Assembly (NCBI RefSeq): GCF_014077005.1
Contig: NZ_JACGVC010000047.1
Span: forward strand, 248,001-312,000
Length of the DNA stretch: 64,000 bases
Direction of reading: 5' to 3'
Source of the DNA: Colwellia sp. MB3u-45
GTDB lineage: Bacteria > Pseudomonadota > Gammaproteobacteria > Enterobacterales > Alteromonadaceae
Positions 37,897-47,415 of the stretch are shown one piece after another. The stretch's first letter is position 1. The number at the start of each line of letters is the position of its first letter. The position numbers were made by a program, and so were the translations under genes. The notes under the pieces were generated by a model. That model was given only the letters and a program-made list of their open reading frames with translations. It did no database searches and was not told the DNA's origin.

Positions 37897-38241
37897 GTTA
37901 TCGCCTTTGCATTTAATGTTAAGCTAATAGTCTATACCCGTTACGCCATACCGGCAACATACCGCTAAACAATTAACCTTTGCAGCTGATTCGCTAGAGA
38001 CCAATATAGATTTTCTATTCTATGGCTTACTGAATTGCTTACTGAAAAAATTAAGTACAGCAACACAGTTCTATGGCCTTAAAAGTGTTTTTATCCCTAA
38101 ATCATTTTTTTATTCCTAAGTCACTTTTTATCCCTAAGTCATAAAGACAGTAAAGCCTGTTGAGAGAAATTAGCAGTTCAACAGCTCATCACGTAACATG
38201 TAATAAGCCTGATGACTTATAATATCTAATGAAAATATGTA
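37897..38241. other. Divergent intergenic gap pepB/sfsA
   Basis: 345 bases with no gene. The right part contains three imperfect 18-19 bp direct repeats (38086-38141). No clear promoter box; it should hold the pepB and sfsA promoters. Confidence 0.5.
38086..38141. repeat. Three direct repeats of 18-19 bp upstream of sfsA
   Basis: Core (TTTT)TATYCCTAARTCA repeated at 38093, 38112 and 38130, spacing 19 and 18 bases. They lie 100-150 bases before sfsA and may be regulator sites or simple slippage products. Confidence 0.7.
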
Positions 38242-38952
38242 ATGAAAATTAATTTAACAAAAGCGACTATAATTAAGCGCTACAAACGTTTCTTGGCAGA
38301 TATCACCTTAGCAGATGGTAGCGATTGCACCATTCATGTTGCCAATACCGGTGCGATGAGTGGCTGTGCGGTGCCTAATGATACTGTTTGGTTTAGCACC
38401 TCAGACAACGCCAAACGCAAATACCCCTTTAGTTGGGAGTTAACACAGACCCAAGAAGATCATTTTATTTGTGTTAACACATTGCGGGCGAATCAATTGG
38501 CAGAACAAGCCATTTTAAATGGCACCATTTCTGAACTACAGGGTTTTAAAACATTAAAGCGCGAAGTTAAATATGGCGACGAAAATAGTAAGATTGATTT
38601 TCACCTGACCGATAAAAGTGGCCAAGAGACTTTCATCGAAGTCAAAAGCGTGACTTTATTAGCAGAAGATCAGGGCTATTTTCCAGATGCAGTGACTTTG
38701 CGAGGGCAAAAACATTTACGCGAGTTAATGGTCATGGCAGAAAACGGCCACAGAGCCGTTCTTTTATTTGCGGTACTACATTCAGGCATAAAAGATGTTA
38801 AGCCTGCAGCACATATTGATGCTAAATACGCAGAGCTGCTGCGTGAAGCAAGCCAACGAGGCGTTGAAATCATAGCTTACAAAGCGACTTTTCAAAAAGA
38901 AAAACATAATTTTACTATTACGTTAGCGAACAAAGTACCGGTCACATTTTAG
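38242..38952 (+). CDS. sfsA: SfsA family protein (sugar fermentation stimulation)
   Basis: 236-residue SfsA. The family combines an N-terminal OB-like fold with a restriction-endonuclease-like core (KIDFHLTDK ... [10 protein letters not shown], Asp and Glu-x-Lys), and the conserved [16 protein letters not shown]. It is a DNA-binding protein of unclear role, originally linked to maltose gene expression. It stands just before dksA, as in E. coli. ATG at 38242 has no strong ribosome-binding site. Confidence 0.92.
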   Translation: MKINLTKATIIKRYKRFLADITLADGSDCTIHVANTGAMSGCAVPNDTVWFSTSDNAKRKYPFSWELTQTQEDHFICVNTLRANQLAEQAILNGTISELQGFKTLKREVKYGDENSKIDFHLTDKSGQETFIEVKSVTLLAEDQGYFPDAVTLRGQKHLRELMVMAENGHRAVLLFAVLHSGIKDVKPAAHIDAKYAELLREASQRGVEIIAYKATFQKEKHNFTITLANKVPVTF

Positions 38953-39239
38953 TGATAACAAAAAAATAGCAAGAATAATGATTGACGAGAGGGTTAAAAA
39001 CTTGCTAAAAGAGCTTGCTCAAATTTTATTGTCATCTTGGTTAAAATTTAAACAGCCGTAATATTTAAAAAAAACTTTATATTTTATCCTAATTATTTAT
39101 CAATTAAGCCTTGAATTTTATATAAGTTAGCACAATATATGTGGGATATTTTGGGCCTGTATGAATTGGCCGTTGCAACCAAGCGATGAAGTTACATGAC
39201 GTAACCAGTATTCATCGATTTAGGGCTAGGAGAATTAGC

Positions 39240-39680
39240 ATGCCAGCACAGAAAACATTAGGTATTTTAGCATTAGCAGGTGTCAACCCTTACGTTGAAA
39301 AGCCTAAAGAAGAATACATGAATGCCGCGCAACTAGAACATTTCAAAAAAATTCTAGATGCGTGGCGTGTACAACTTCGCCAAGAAGTTGATCGCACCGT
39401 ATCGCATATGCAGGATGAAGCAGCAAATTTCCCTGATCCTGTTGACCGTGCGGCTCAAGAAGAAGAGTTCAGTCTTGAATTACGTACACGCGACCGTGAA
39501 CGTAAACTAATCAAGAAAATTGAGAAAACCTTACAACTTATTGAAGATGATGATTTTGGTTTTTGTGACTCTTGTGGCATTGAAATTGGCATTCGCCGTT
39601 TAGAAGCCCGCCCAACAGCTGATCTTTGCATTGAATGTAAAACATTACAAGAAATCAAAGAACGTCAACTCGCGGGTTAA
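39240..39680 (+). CDS. dksA: RNA polymerase-binding transcription factor DksA
   Basis: Secondary-channel factor that, with ppGpp, reprogrammes transcription in the stringent response. Start fixed at ATG 39240 (146 residues) by AGGAGA at 39228-39233; an in-frame ATG at 39186 is upstream of that site and unlikely. The coiled-coil tip DxxDxA is present as D66-PV-D69-R-A71, and the zinc finger as C109, C112, C130, C133. Confidence 0.97.
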   Translation: MPAQKTLGILALAGVNPYVEKPKEEYMNAAQLEHFKKILDAWRVQLRQEVDRTVSHMQDEAANFPDPVDRAAQEEEFSLELRTRDRERKLIKKIEKTLQLIEDDDFGFCDSCGIEIGIRRLEARPTADLCIECKTLQEIKERQLAG

Positions 39681-39692
39681 AAGCCCTCAACC

Positions 39693-40598
39693 TTGTTTGA
39701 TATCAGCCAGTCTTTGCGACCCGATACTGCCAGTCACTATCGGGGCCGCTTTGCCCCTTCGCCTTCCGGCTTATTACATTTCGGTTCATTAATTGCTGCG
39801 CTAGCAAGTTATCTAGATGCCAAGCATAATCACGGCCAATGGCTAGTAAGAATTGAAGATATTGATCCACCTAGGGAAAAGGCCGGCGCCAGTGCTGAAA
39901 TATTAACCACACTGGAAAACTATGGTTTACACTGGGATGAAGACGTACTTTACCAAAGCCAACAAAGTGAAGTTTATCGTGAAGTATTATCCGCATTAGC
40001 CCAAGAAAAACTCAGTTATTATTGCCGCTGTACCCGAGCCCAAATTAAAGCCACGGGTGGCATCTACCAAGGCCATTGTCGACACTTATCACAGCCCAAA
40101 AATGCTAGTGCTATTCGTGTGATTAACACTATAGGTATCTCACACTATCACGACCTTATTCAACACTCAGTAACCTGCAATGCTAAACTCGCTCAAGAAG
40201 ACTTTATTGTCTTAAGAAAAGATGGCCTATTTGCCTATCAATTAGCGGTTGTTGTTGACGATATCTATCAAGGTATTACCCATGTTATCCGTGGTTGTGA
40301 TTTACTTGAACCCACAGCAAGGCAATTAAGTTTTTATCAAATTTTACAGCATAATGCCCCTAAGTTTGGTCATTTTCCACTGGCGGTAACTCCGCAAGGT
40401 TTTAAACTCAGTAAGCAAAATAACGCCCCAGAAATTGATCAAAAAAACCCAGTACCTTCACTATTTGCCGCCTTAAAATTTTTGGGTCAACAGCCGCCTG
40501 AACAATTACAACAAGCCAATGTGACTGAGCTTTTAACTTGGGCAATCGCCCACTGGTCGATCTCTCAAGTACCAAAATCACAAGAAATAGTTTTATAA
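39693..40598 (+). CDS. gluQ: Glutamyl-Q tRNA(Asp) synthetase
   Basis: GluRS paralogue that attaches glutamate to queuosine-34 of tRNA-Asp. About 301 residues; the HIGH-like FAPSPSGLLHFGSL, zinc-site cysteines in YYCRCTRAQ and CRH, and the KMSKS-like KLSKQN are visible, and the anticodon-binding domain is absent as expected. The start is uncertain: TTG at 39693, 12 bases after dksA, has no ribosome-binding site, and the next in-frame TTG is at SLRP. Coupling to dksA is likely (dksA-gluQ operon as in E. coli). Confidence 0.92.
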   Translation: MFDISQSLRPDTASHYRGRFAPSPSGLLHFGSLIAALASYLDAKHNHGQWLVRIEDIDPPREKAGASAEILTTLENYGLHWDEDVLYQSQQSEVYREVLSALAQEKLSYYCRCTRAQIKATGGIYQGHCRHLSQPKNASAIRVINTIGISHYHDLIQHSVTCNAKLAQEDFIVLRKDGLFAYQLAVVVDDIYQGITHVIRGCDLLEPTARQLSFYQILQHNAPKFGHFPLAVTPQGFKLSKQNNAPEIDQKNPVPSLFAALKFLGQQPPEQLQQANVTELLTWAIAHWSISQVPKSQEIVL

Positions 40599-40697
40599 GT
40601 ACAATTAACGTCGACTTTTCACACTGTTTCCATTCTCTTTTCGTTTACACTGTTATATCATTGCGCGGGAAATTTATCGATAAAACTGGGGTCCACC

Positions 40698-42128
40698 ATT
40701 ATCAAAAGCGTGATCAATTTGTGTAAAAAAGTACTCGGAAAAGCACGAAAAAAAAATTCTAAGCAGCCATCATTTGAACAGCCTATTATACTTTCACGTG
40801 ATCAGCACCCTGTATCTAGAAAACACATTAGTCATAATGCCTTAAAGGTATTATATCGCTTAAATAAAGGCGGCTATGACGCTTACTTAGTGGGCGGTGG
40901 TGTTCGCGATATTATCTTAGGTTTTGAACCTAAAGATTTTGATATTGCCACCAACGCAACCCCTGAGCAAATTAAAGAATTATTTCGTAATTGTCGACTT
41001 ATTGGTCGTCGCTTTCGTCTTGCCCATATTGTTTTTGGTCGTGAAATTATTGAAGTGGCCACCTTTAGGGGCCATCATGATAACGATGAAGAAAAAAATT
41101 GCCAAAAAACCTCAAAGCAAAGTGAAGACGGCATGTTATTGCGTGACAATATTTATGGCAGTATTGAAGAAGACGCCGAACGTCGTGACTTTACCATTAA
41201 TGCACTTTATTACTCAGCCAAAGACTTTAAAGTTTATGACTTTGCCAATGGTGTCGCTGATGTTTACGCCAAACAAATTCGCTTAATTGGTGACCCTGAA
41301 ACACGCTATCGTGAAGACCCCGTTAGAATGTTACGTGCTATTCGTTTTGCGACAAAATTAGATATGGAAATTCATTCTGACACCGAAGCGCCGATAAAAA
41401 CGCTTGCCCCACTGATGGCTAATATTCCGCCTGCGCGTTTGTTTGAAGAGTTTTTAAAGCTGTTTATGTCTGGCAAAGCGTTAGCAAACTTTGAACTGCT
41501 GCGTGATTACAGTTTATTTCAATACTTCTTCCCTGCCGTTGATCAACAACTGAATCAAAAATCTCAAGTTTATTTAGCTGATTTTATCAGTTTGGCGATG
41601 AAAAACACGGATCATAGAGTTAATAATGACCAGCGTGTTACCCCAGCATTTTTATTTGCGGCTATGCTTTGGTATCCGATGCAAGAGCAGATACAAAGAT
41701 TAAATCGTGAAGCCAAACTAACACCACAAGATGCATTTTTTGGCGCATTAAGTGAAGTAATGTCAGAGCAACAGCGCAGTATTGCTATACCCAAACGTTT
41801 TCAAGCCGTAATGAAAGACATTTGGATTTTACAAGAGAAGTTAGTTCGCCGAGATGGTAAACGCGCATTTAAAGCACTTGAACACCCTAAGTTTAGAGCC
41901 GGTTATGACTTTTTATTACTGCGCGCTGAAATTGAACAGCCAAACATTAGTCAAAGCGAGCCAGGCTCTCTGCAAGAACTAGCTAAGTGGTGGGGAGACT
42001 TTCAAGAAGCTAATACCGACACACAACAAGTGATGATAAAAAGCATTGTACCTAGTAAGAATGGCCCTCGACGCACCACGCGTAAGCGCAAAAAACCTCG
42101 GGTAGAAAGCGCTAGTAGCGAAACCTAA
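40698..42128 (+). CDS. pcnB: Poly(A) polymerase I
   Basis: Adds 3' poly(A) tails that promote RNA decay. Nucleotidyltransferase motifs LVGGGVRD and DFDIATNATPEQ, plus GRRFRLAHIVF and a basic C-terminal tail (RRTTRKRKKPR). I set the start at ATT 40698: it has GGGG at 40688-40691 six bases upstream, and the resulting N-terminus IIKSVINLCKKVL aligns with the E. coli PcnB start IFTRVANFCRKVL, which is itself known to begin at AUU. A GTG at 40710 has no ribosome-binding site. Stop overlaps folK as TAATG. Confidence 0.93.
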   Translation: MIKSVINLCKKVLGKARKKNSKQPSFEQPIILSRDQHPVSRKHISHNALKVLYRLNKGGYDAYLVGGGVRDIILGFEPKDFDIATNATPEQIKELFRNCRLIGRRFRLAHIVFGREIIEVATFRGHHDNDEEKNCQKTSKQSEDGMLLRDNIYGSIEEDAERRDFTINALYYSAKDFKVYDFANGVADVYAKQIRLIGDPETRYREDPVRMLRAIRFATKLDMEIHSDTEAPIKTLAPLMANIPPARLFEEFLKLFMSGKALANFELLRDYSLFQYFFPAVDQQLNQKSQVYLADFISLAMKNTDHRVNNDQRVTPAFLFAAMLWYPMQEQIQRLNREAKLTPQDAFFGALSEVMSEQQRSIAIPKRFQAVMKDIWILQEKLVRRDGKRAFKALEHPKFRAGYDFLLLRAEIEQPNISQSEPGSLQELAKWWGDFQEANTDTQQVMIKSIVPSKNGPRRTTRKRKKPRVESASSET

Positions 42129-42619
42129 TGACTTTAGCCTATATTGGTTTAGGCAGTAATTTAGCTGATCCGCAAGCTCAAATATCTTCTGCGTTAGATA
42201 AACTAACGCAGTTAGAAGACTGTCAGGTTAGCCAAGTGTCTTCATTATACTTTAGTCGCCCAATGGGACCACAAGATCAACCTGATTACATGAATGCTGT
42301 GGTCGCCATTGAAACCAGCCTAAGTGCCATTGCATTACTTGATCAACTACAACATATTGAGCAAACTGCCGGTCGTGTTCGCAAAGATAATCGTTGGGGC
42401 GCTAGGGTACTAGATTTAGACATACTGTTATTTGCCCAGCAAGTGATAAGTACTGAACGCTTAACCATTCCGCACTATGGCTTAAAACAACGAGAATTTG
42501 TGCTACTACCGCTGGCAGAAATAGCACCTAACTTAATGTTACCTGATGGTGATAATATTCAAGAACTGGCTGACCAGATTAATATAAATGGACTAAAAAT
42601 TCACAGTAAGTTAAGTTAG
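42128..42619 (+). CDS. folK: HPPK, folate biosynthesis
   Basis: 2-amino-4-hydroxy-6-hydroxymethyldihydropteridine pyrophosphokinase, transferring pyrophosphate from ATP in folate synthesis. 163 residues with YIGLGSNL at the N-terminus, the pterin loop SRPMGPQDQPDYMNAVV, and the catalytic signature RWGARVLDLDILLF. Start ATG overlaps the pcnB stop by one base. Confidence 0.95.
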   Translation: MTLAYIGLGSNLADPQAQISSALDKLTQLEDCQVSQVSSLYFSRPMGPQDQPDYMNAVVAIETSLSAIALLDQLQHIEQTAGRVRKDNRWGARVLDLDILLFAQQVISTERLTIPHYGLKQREFVLLPLAEIAPNLMLPDGDNIQELADQININGLKIHSKLS

Positions 42620-42676
42620 AATAACAGCTCTAAAAGTAGCAAAAATTAATGCTGCATCATAACCAACGGAAATACT

Positions 42677-43471
42677 ATGGCCAGAATAACCACCGCCACC
42701 TTGCAGAAAATGAAACAACAAGGTGAAAAAATTACCACTATTACCGCCTATGATGCCAGTTTCGCGAAAATATTCGATCAAGCAGGTATTCACGCAATAT
42801 TGATCGGTGACTCACTAGGCATGGTTTTACAAGGCCATGACGATACCCTACCCGTTGATATCGACCATATGGCTTATCATACACTTTGTGTAAAACGTGG
42901 TGTGGAAAACAGCCTTATTATCGCTGACATGCCTTTTATGAGTTACGCAACTACCGAACAAGCCTATATAAACGCCGCTAAGCTAATGCAAGCCGGTGCC
43001 AGCATGGTAAAAATAGAAGGTGGCCAGTGGTTAGAAGCCAGCATTAAAGGCTTAGTTGAGCGCGGTATCCCTGTTTGTGCCCATTTAGGCTTAACACCAC
43101 AGTCGGTTAACGTCTTTGGTGGCTTTAAAGTACAAGGTAGAGAAAGCGACAAAGCCCTAGAGATGATTGAAAACGCCAAAGCATTAGAGGCTGCCGGTGC
43201 ACAATTATTAGTGCTAGAGTGCATTCCAAGTAGCCTAGGTAAAGCCATTACCCAAGCCGTATCGATACCGACCATAGGGATAGGGGCAGGTAAAGATACC
43301 GATGGACAAATTCTAGTGATGCATGACGCCTTAGGCATATCATGTAGTTATATGCCTAAGTTTTCACGTAACTTTTTAATCGATACTGGCGATATAAAAA
43401 AGGCAGTAGAGTTATATATTGACGAAGTCAGCAAAGGCAACTTTCCAGGCCCTGAGCACATATTCACCTAG
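42677..43471 (+). CDS. panB: Ketopantoate hydroxymethyltransferase
   Basis: First pantothenate enzyme: ketoisovalerate plus methylene-tetrahydrofolate gives ketopantoate. 264 residues; [34 protein letters not shown] and KIEGG are the family's metal/substrate segments. GGAAATACT precedes the ATG. It is 57 bases after folK and 142 before panC, the usual folK-panB-panC order. Confidence 0.96.
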   Translation: MARITTATLQKMKQQGEKITTITAYDASFAKIFDQAGIHAILIGDSLGMVLQGHDDTLPVDIDHMAYHTLCVKRGVENSLIIADMPFMSYATTEQAYINAAKLMQAGASMVKIEGGQWLEASIKGLVERGIPVCAHLGLTPQSVNVFGGFKVQGRESDKALEMIENAKALEAAGAQLLVLECIPSSLGKAITQAVSIPTIGIGAGKDTDGQILVMHDALGISCSYMPKFSRNFLIDTGDIKKAVELYIDEVSKGNFPGPEHIFT

Positions 43472-43613
43472 CCAACATATCTGTTACACAAATACGCAGT
43501 ATATTATGTCGACCATTAGAAGCTGAGCAATTAATGAATCTGTTGGCTATAAAAGCCATCGTCATTAGAGCTTAAGCCTTCAACATTCACACCGAGTAGA
43601 AAGTAGAATAACC

Positions 43614-44462
43614 ATGCAAACAATTGAACAAATTTCGAATTTACGTGGCGAAATTAATCTTTGGCGCCAACAAGGTCTTAAAATTGCTTTTGTTCCCACT
43701 ATGGGCAACTTACATCAAGGGCATATTGCCTTAGTAGAAAAAGCCAAATTGCTTGCCGATAAAGTGGTTGCCAGCATTTTTGTTAACCCAATGCAATTTG
43801 GCGCTACTGAAGATATCGGTAATTACCCGCGCACTATGGCGGCGGATCAAGAGAAATTACTTACCGCGGGTTGCGACTTATTATTTACGCCAACGCCTGC
43901 GATTATTTACCCCAAGGGATTAGACCAACAAAGTTACGTTGAAGTACCAAATGTTTCTCAACACTATTGTGGTGAAAGTCGCCCTGGACATTTTCGTGGT
44001 GTAACAACAGTTGTCTGTAAGTTGTTTAATTTAGTGCAACCCGATATTGCCTGCTTTGGCTTAAAAGACTATCAACAAGTGCAAGTTATTCAAACCATGG
44101 TGGAAGACTTATCTATGCCGATTGAGATAATAGCCGTTGAAACCGTGCGAGAAGCCTCAGGCTTAGCGTTAAGCTCACGTAATAATTATCTCAACAAAGC
44201 AGAAAAAAACATAGCGCCCGCTTTAAATCAAAACCTTAAGTGGCTTGCTCAAGCAATACGAAGCAACGATGACTTTGTTGGCTTAGCGCAAAAAGCGGCC
44301 AGTAATATTAATATGGCTGGCATGAAAACTGATTATATTCATATTTGTCACGCGCGCACTTTACAACCCGCAAGCAAAGACGATAAAGAACTGGTCATTC
44401 TCGCGGCCGCGCATTGTGGTAAAGCACGGTTAATCGATAACCTACGAGTAACATTAGCTTAA
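43614..44462 (+). CDS. panC: Pantothenate synthetase
   Basis: Joins pantoate and beta-alanine using ATP. 282 residues with the HIGH-like [25 protein letters not shown] in the variant [12 protein letters not shown], and the KMSKS-like region [13 protein letters not shown]. The next gene (minus strand) is panP, which supplies beta-alanine, so the window contains all pantothenate-specific steps except ketopantoate reductase (panE). Confidence 0.96.
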   Translation: MQTIEQISNLRGEINLWRQQGLKIAFVPTMGNLHQGHIALVEKAKLLADKVVASIFVNPMQFGATEDIGNYPRTMAADQEKLLTAGCDLLFTPTPAIIYPKGLDQQSYVEVPNVSQHYCGESRPGHFRGVTTVVCKLFNLVQPDIACFGLKDYQQVQVIQTMVEDLSMPIEIIAVETVREASGLALSSRNNYLNKAEKNIAPALNQNLKWLAQAIRSNDDFVGLAQKAASNINMAGMKTDYIHICHARTLQPASKDDKELVILAAAHCGKARLIDNLRVTLA

Positions 44463-44478
44463 GTTATTTTATGACTGG

Positions 44479-44520
44479 ATAGCTATATGAATGTATAGCT
44501 TTATGAATGTATAGCTTTAT
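44479..44520. repeat. 2.6 copies of a 16-bp tandem repeat
   Basis: ATAGCTNTATGAATGT repeated at 44479, 44495 and (partly) 44511, just after panC. Probably a slippage product. Confidence 0.8.
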
Positions 44521-44535
44521 AACGCAGTAAACATT

Positions 44536-44565
44536 AAAGCGACGACTTAGGGTAGTCGCTTTTTT
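44536..44565. terminator. Terminator between convergent panC and panP
   Basis: AAAGCGAC (44536-44543) pairs with GTCGCTTT (44555-44562); six T residues follow from 44560. Loop 11 bases. Serves panC; the reverse direction has only AAA. Confidence 0.8.
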
Positions 44566-44583
44566 ATTTGCCGATAAAAATGT

Positions 44584-46212
44584 TTAGGTCATCGCCAGTA
44601 ACAAAGGCAAAAAGCTTTCACTTTCTTGTGCCAAGGTTGTTTGCTCGGCTAAAACATCTTGAAGAATAGCTTTTGAGGTCAATGGATTGGCTAATACAAC
44701 ACGAAAAACTAAGGTTTTACGCCCTTGATATTTCTTCACTTCAATACGGGTACGAGAAACAAAAGATTTACCATTTTCACGTTGGCGTTTTTGAATAAAC
44801 TTGGTCAGTTTATCGAGTAATTCATTGATATTTTCCTGCTCAACATCATCAGCATGCGCCAACAATTTTTGTACAATGGCAGGATTATAGCGATAAGTTA
44901 ATAAGCATAACTCAGGTTTAGTGATCAGTTCAAAATCAGGGTGCTGCGCTATTAGCTCAGCAAAATGATGTGCTTTTTCAATACTGTGATTAATCAGCAT
45001 TTCATAGCCAGGGCGACTGATCACGTGCAGGGCAGAATATACCAGCATTGCCATACCTGGGCGTGAGCCTTCCAAAGTATGACTACCTAAATCTTTCGAA
45101 CCTTTACGTAAAATGTACTCCGCATGATGTTCAATAGCGGCCACTGAGGCTGGGTTTTTAAACACCACTAGCCCAGCGCCCATCGGCACATACATTTGCT
45201 TGTGTGCGTCGATAGTCACCGAGTCAGCTAACTCAATGCCTTTTAATAAGGGGCGATACTTATTCGATAATAAAGTGGCTCCACCCCAGGCGGCGTCAAC
45301 ATGAAAATGTGCGCTATAACGTTGGGCAATAGCGGCCATTTTATCAAGCGGGTCGACATTACCAGTTTCCGTTGTCCCTGCGACACCAACAATACTGAGT
45401 ACATGAATATTTTCACTGGCTAATTGCTGACATTTAGCCGCTAGTAATTGGCAGTCAATTTTATTATTTTCATCGGTTGGAATAGCAATAACGCTGTCTT
45501 GGCCTATGCCAAGTACATCGGCTGATTTTTTCAGTGAGTAATGACCACGAGCCGAGACTAAAATAGCTAAGCCATCATACTGATAGTGTTTAAGCGCCTT
45601 AAATAAGCCCTCACGTGCTACTCCTTTGAAGTCGCCGTCAGGTTTTAGTAAGTTGTTACGCGCAACCCAAAGTGCCGTTAAATTAGCGACAGTGCCACCT
45701 GAGCAAAATGCGCCTAAGGAGTGATTAGCGCTGTGCATCCACTGTTGATAAAATGGTGCTTCATCTTGATAAACTAAACGATGCATCATACCCAGAACTT
45801 GCCGTTCCATCGGGGTAAAGGCTTTAGAGGTCTCTATTTTGACTAAGTTTTGATTTAAGCCCACCATCAACTTTGACAATGGCAAAATAAAGTAAGGCAG
45901 TGCTGAGGTCATATGGCCAATAAAACTTGGACTTGAGGTATGCACAGACTGAGACACCAACTTGTCAAGCAAGTGCTGCATGTGATCAGAAACAAAAGCC
46001 GGCTCTTCAGGGATCTGCGAATCAGCAAAATCTTTTTCAATTTCGCTCAACGCTTGCTCTGTTGCCGCTATATGTGCGCCAAGAAAGCCTGCCAAGTTTT
46101 GCGACATCTCATTCTCTATTCGACCTAATGTAGAATCAGGTGCGACAGGAATGGTAAAGATGCGCAGTAAAGACTCTTCAGACGCTTTTGCCGCGCGTTT
46201 ATTCACCGTCAT
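44584..46212 (-). CDS. panP: PLP-dependent aspartate 1-decarboxylase PanP
   Basis: Group II PLP decarboxylase that makes beta-alanine from aspartate, the alternative to pyruvoyl-dependent PanD. 542 residues; PLP-lysine K338 in VTIDAHKQMYVPMG, PLP-phosphate region SGGTVANLTALWVARN, and HVDAAWGG. The full-length match to the PanP subfamily and position convergent with panBC, with panD absent, support this over glutamate or DOPA decarboxylase. It is a single-gene unit. Confidence 0.9.
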   Translation of the reverse strand: MTVNKRAAKASEESLLRIFTIPVAPDSTLGRIENEMSQNLAGFLGAHIAATEQALSEIEKDFADSQIPEEPAFVSDHMQHLLDKLVSQSVHTSSPSFIGHMTSALPYFILPLSKLMVGLNQNLVKIETSKAFTPMERQVLGMMHRLVYQDEAPFYQQWMHSANHSLGAFCSGGTVANLTALWVARNNLLKPDGDFKGVAREGLFKALKHYQYDGLAILVSARGHYSLKKSADVLGIGQDSVIAIPTDENNKIDCQLLAAKCQQLASENIHVLSIVGVAGTTETGNVDPLDKMAAIAQRYSAHFHVDAAWGGATLLSNKYRPLLKGIELADSVTIDAHKQMYVPMGAGLVVFKNPASVAAIEHHAEYILRKGSKDLGSHTLEGSRPGMAMLVYSALHVISRPGYEMLINHSIEKAHHFAELIAQHPDFELITKPELCLLTYRYNPAIVQKLLAHADDVEQENINELLDKLTKFIQKRQRENGKSFVSRTRIEVKKYQGRKTLVFRVVLANPLTSKAILQDVLAEQTTLAQESESFLPLLLAMT

Positions 46213-46397
46213 ATTTATTCACTATTAACGACTTACCTTGAGTAAGTTGATATTTATATATGAGCGGCACTGTAATAAAAAATCAAGCAAAAGTCTCGTT
46301 TTTTCAATCAAAATTGAGTTTTAAACCTAAGATTAAACCAAATAAAGCTCAATTTAACTCACCTGATTTTAGCGGTAATACTTAGCTAAAATAGTAC

Positions 46398-46496
46398 TTA
46401 ACCCACTAAAGTTGCTATATAAACCAAAGCCAGTTCAACAATTGCCAAGCTGCTTAATGCCAGCATAAAAACGGTTTTTTTAATATTGTTTGTCAT
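46398..46496 (-). CDS. Small membrane peptide (32 residues)
   Basis: Too short for usual gene calls. From ATG 46496 it encodes 32 residues: a basic N-terminus MTNNIKKTVF, then one hydrophobic helix MLALSSLAIVELALVYIATL, ending VG. AGGA lies 8 bases before the ATG, and an in-frame ATG at 46505 directly abuts that AGG and is therefore not the start. The glutamate inside the helix is notable. It sits alone in a 470-base gap between panP and the TrmB-like gene, with a 25-bp palindrome 20 bases upstream. No family recognised. Confidence 0.5.
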   Translation of the reverse strand: MTNNIKKTVFMLALSSLAIVELALVYIATLVG

Positions 46497-46517
46497 GTTA
46501 TTCATCCTAAATTACAA

Positions 46518-46542
46518 GTTGATATACTAAAGTAATATCAAC
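46518..46542. promoter_or_regulatory. Palindrome upstream of small membrane peptide
   Basis: Perfect inverted arms GTTGATAT (46518-46525) and ATATCAAC (46535-46542), spacer ACTAAAGTA. On the minus strand it includes a -35-like TTGATA. Candidate operator or promoter element for the peptide. Confidence 0.45.
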
Positions 46543-46681
46543 ATTCAGGCCAAAAACATAACTAAATGAAATATATAATAAAAACAATAAAAAGCAGCTT
46601 AACACTGAATATTCAAACGCTATAAATTGGCTAAATATTTGTTAATTTAACCAATTTTTTGTTTTTAGTTTAGCGCTGTCG

Positions 46682-47371
46682 TTACTTAAAAATACGCAAT
46701 TGCCAGCATTGCTGTCCACTCGCTTGATACTTGGCCTCAAATGGCGTTAACGGCTCAGCATCATTAATCGCTGATATATCGCCTTGCAAAGAAAATATAC
46801 TCGCGGCCAGTTGAAACTCTTCTAAATAAAGTCGCCAGTTACTGCGTAAAATAATTTCTTCCCCAACAGCAATAATTTGTGGAAAAACAGCACTACCGTG
46901 CCAGCGTCTCTGCACGTGCTTAGCTTTTGGCCAAGGGTTTGGATATAAAATATAATGCTGACTTATTTGCCAGTTGGCCGTCACAACAAGGCGATAAAAG
47001 TCATTTAAATCAGCGCGGATCAAATGATAATTCTCTACTCTGCCTTGACCGTCATCATGCTGAACTTCATCAACATTACGGTTAATTCTATGGGCAGATT
47101 TATCTACCCCTATGACTAAGGCATCTGGATTTTGCTTGGCTAATAAGCGCGTACTTTGGCCAACACCACAACAAGAATCCAGAATAACTTCGCCCGAAAA
47201 TGCGAGCACAATAGCGTTAATTTCATCAAATGCTTGCTGAGTGTGTGCCTGTATTGGCTTTCGTGATGGATGCTCAATATGCTTATGAATGATATCAACC
47301 AACTTTTCATGTATGTCGGGTTGGTTAGTTTCAATCATTCTTGAGTCACCGGTTATTTCTGTATTGCTCAT
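46682..47371 (-). CDS. TrmB-like SAM-dependent methyltransferase
   Basis: 229-residue Rossmann methyltransferase of the TrmB (tRNA m7G46) superfamily. SAM-binding DSCCGVGQSTRLLA and VIGVDKS, and the TrmB hallmark YPNPWPKAKHVQRRWHG (TrmB: FPDPWPKxRHxKRR) are clear. The substitution of the Asp in FPDPWP by Asn, the longer N-terminus and isolated position suggest a divergent paralogue rather than the housekeeping TrmB. ATG at 47338 is an alternative start. Confidence 0.75.
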   Translation of the reverse strand: MSNTEITGDSRMIETNQPDIHEKLVDIIHKHIEHPSRKPIQAHTQQAFDEINAIVLAFSGEVILDSCCGVGQSTRLLAKQNPDALVIGVDKSAHRINRNVDEVQHDDGQGRVENYHLIRADLNDFYRLVVTANWQISQHYILYPNPWPKAKHVQRRWHGSAVFPQIIAVGEEIILRSNWRLYLEEFQLAASIFSLQGDISAINDAEPLTPFEAKYQASGQQCWQLRIFK

Positions 47372-47415
47372 TAATTTTTACCTATAAATTTCAATTTATT
47401 AGCTAGTGGTTAAGC

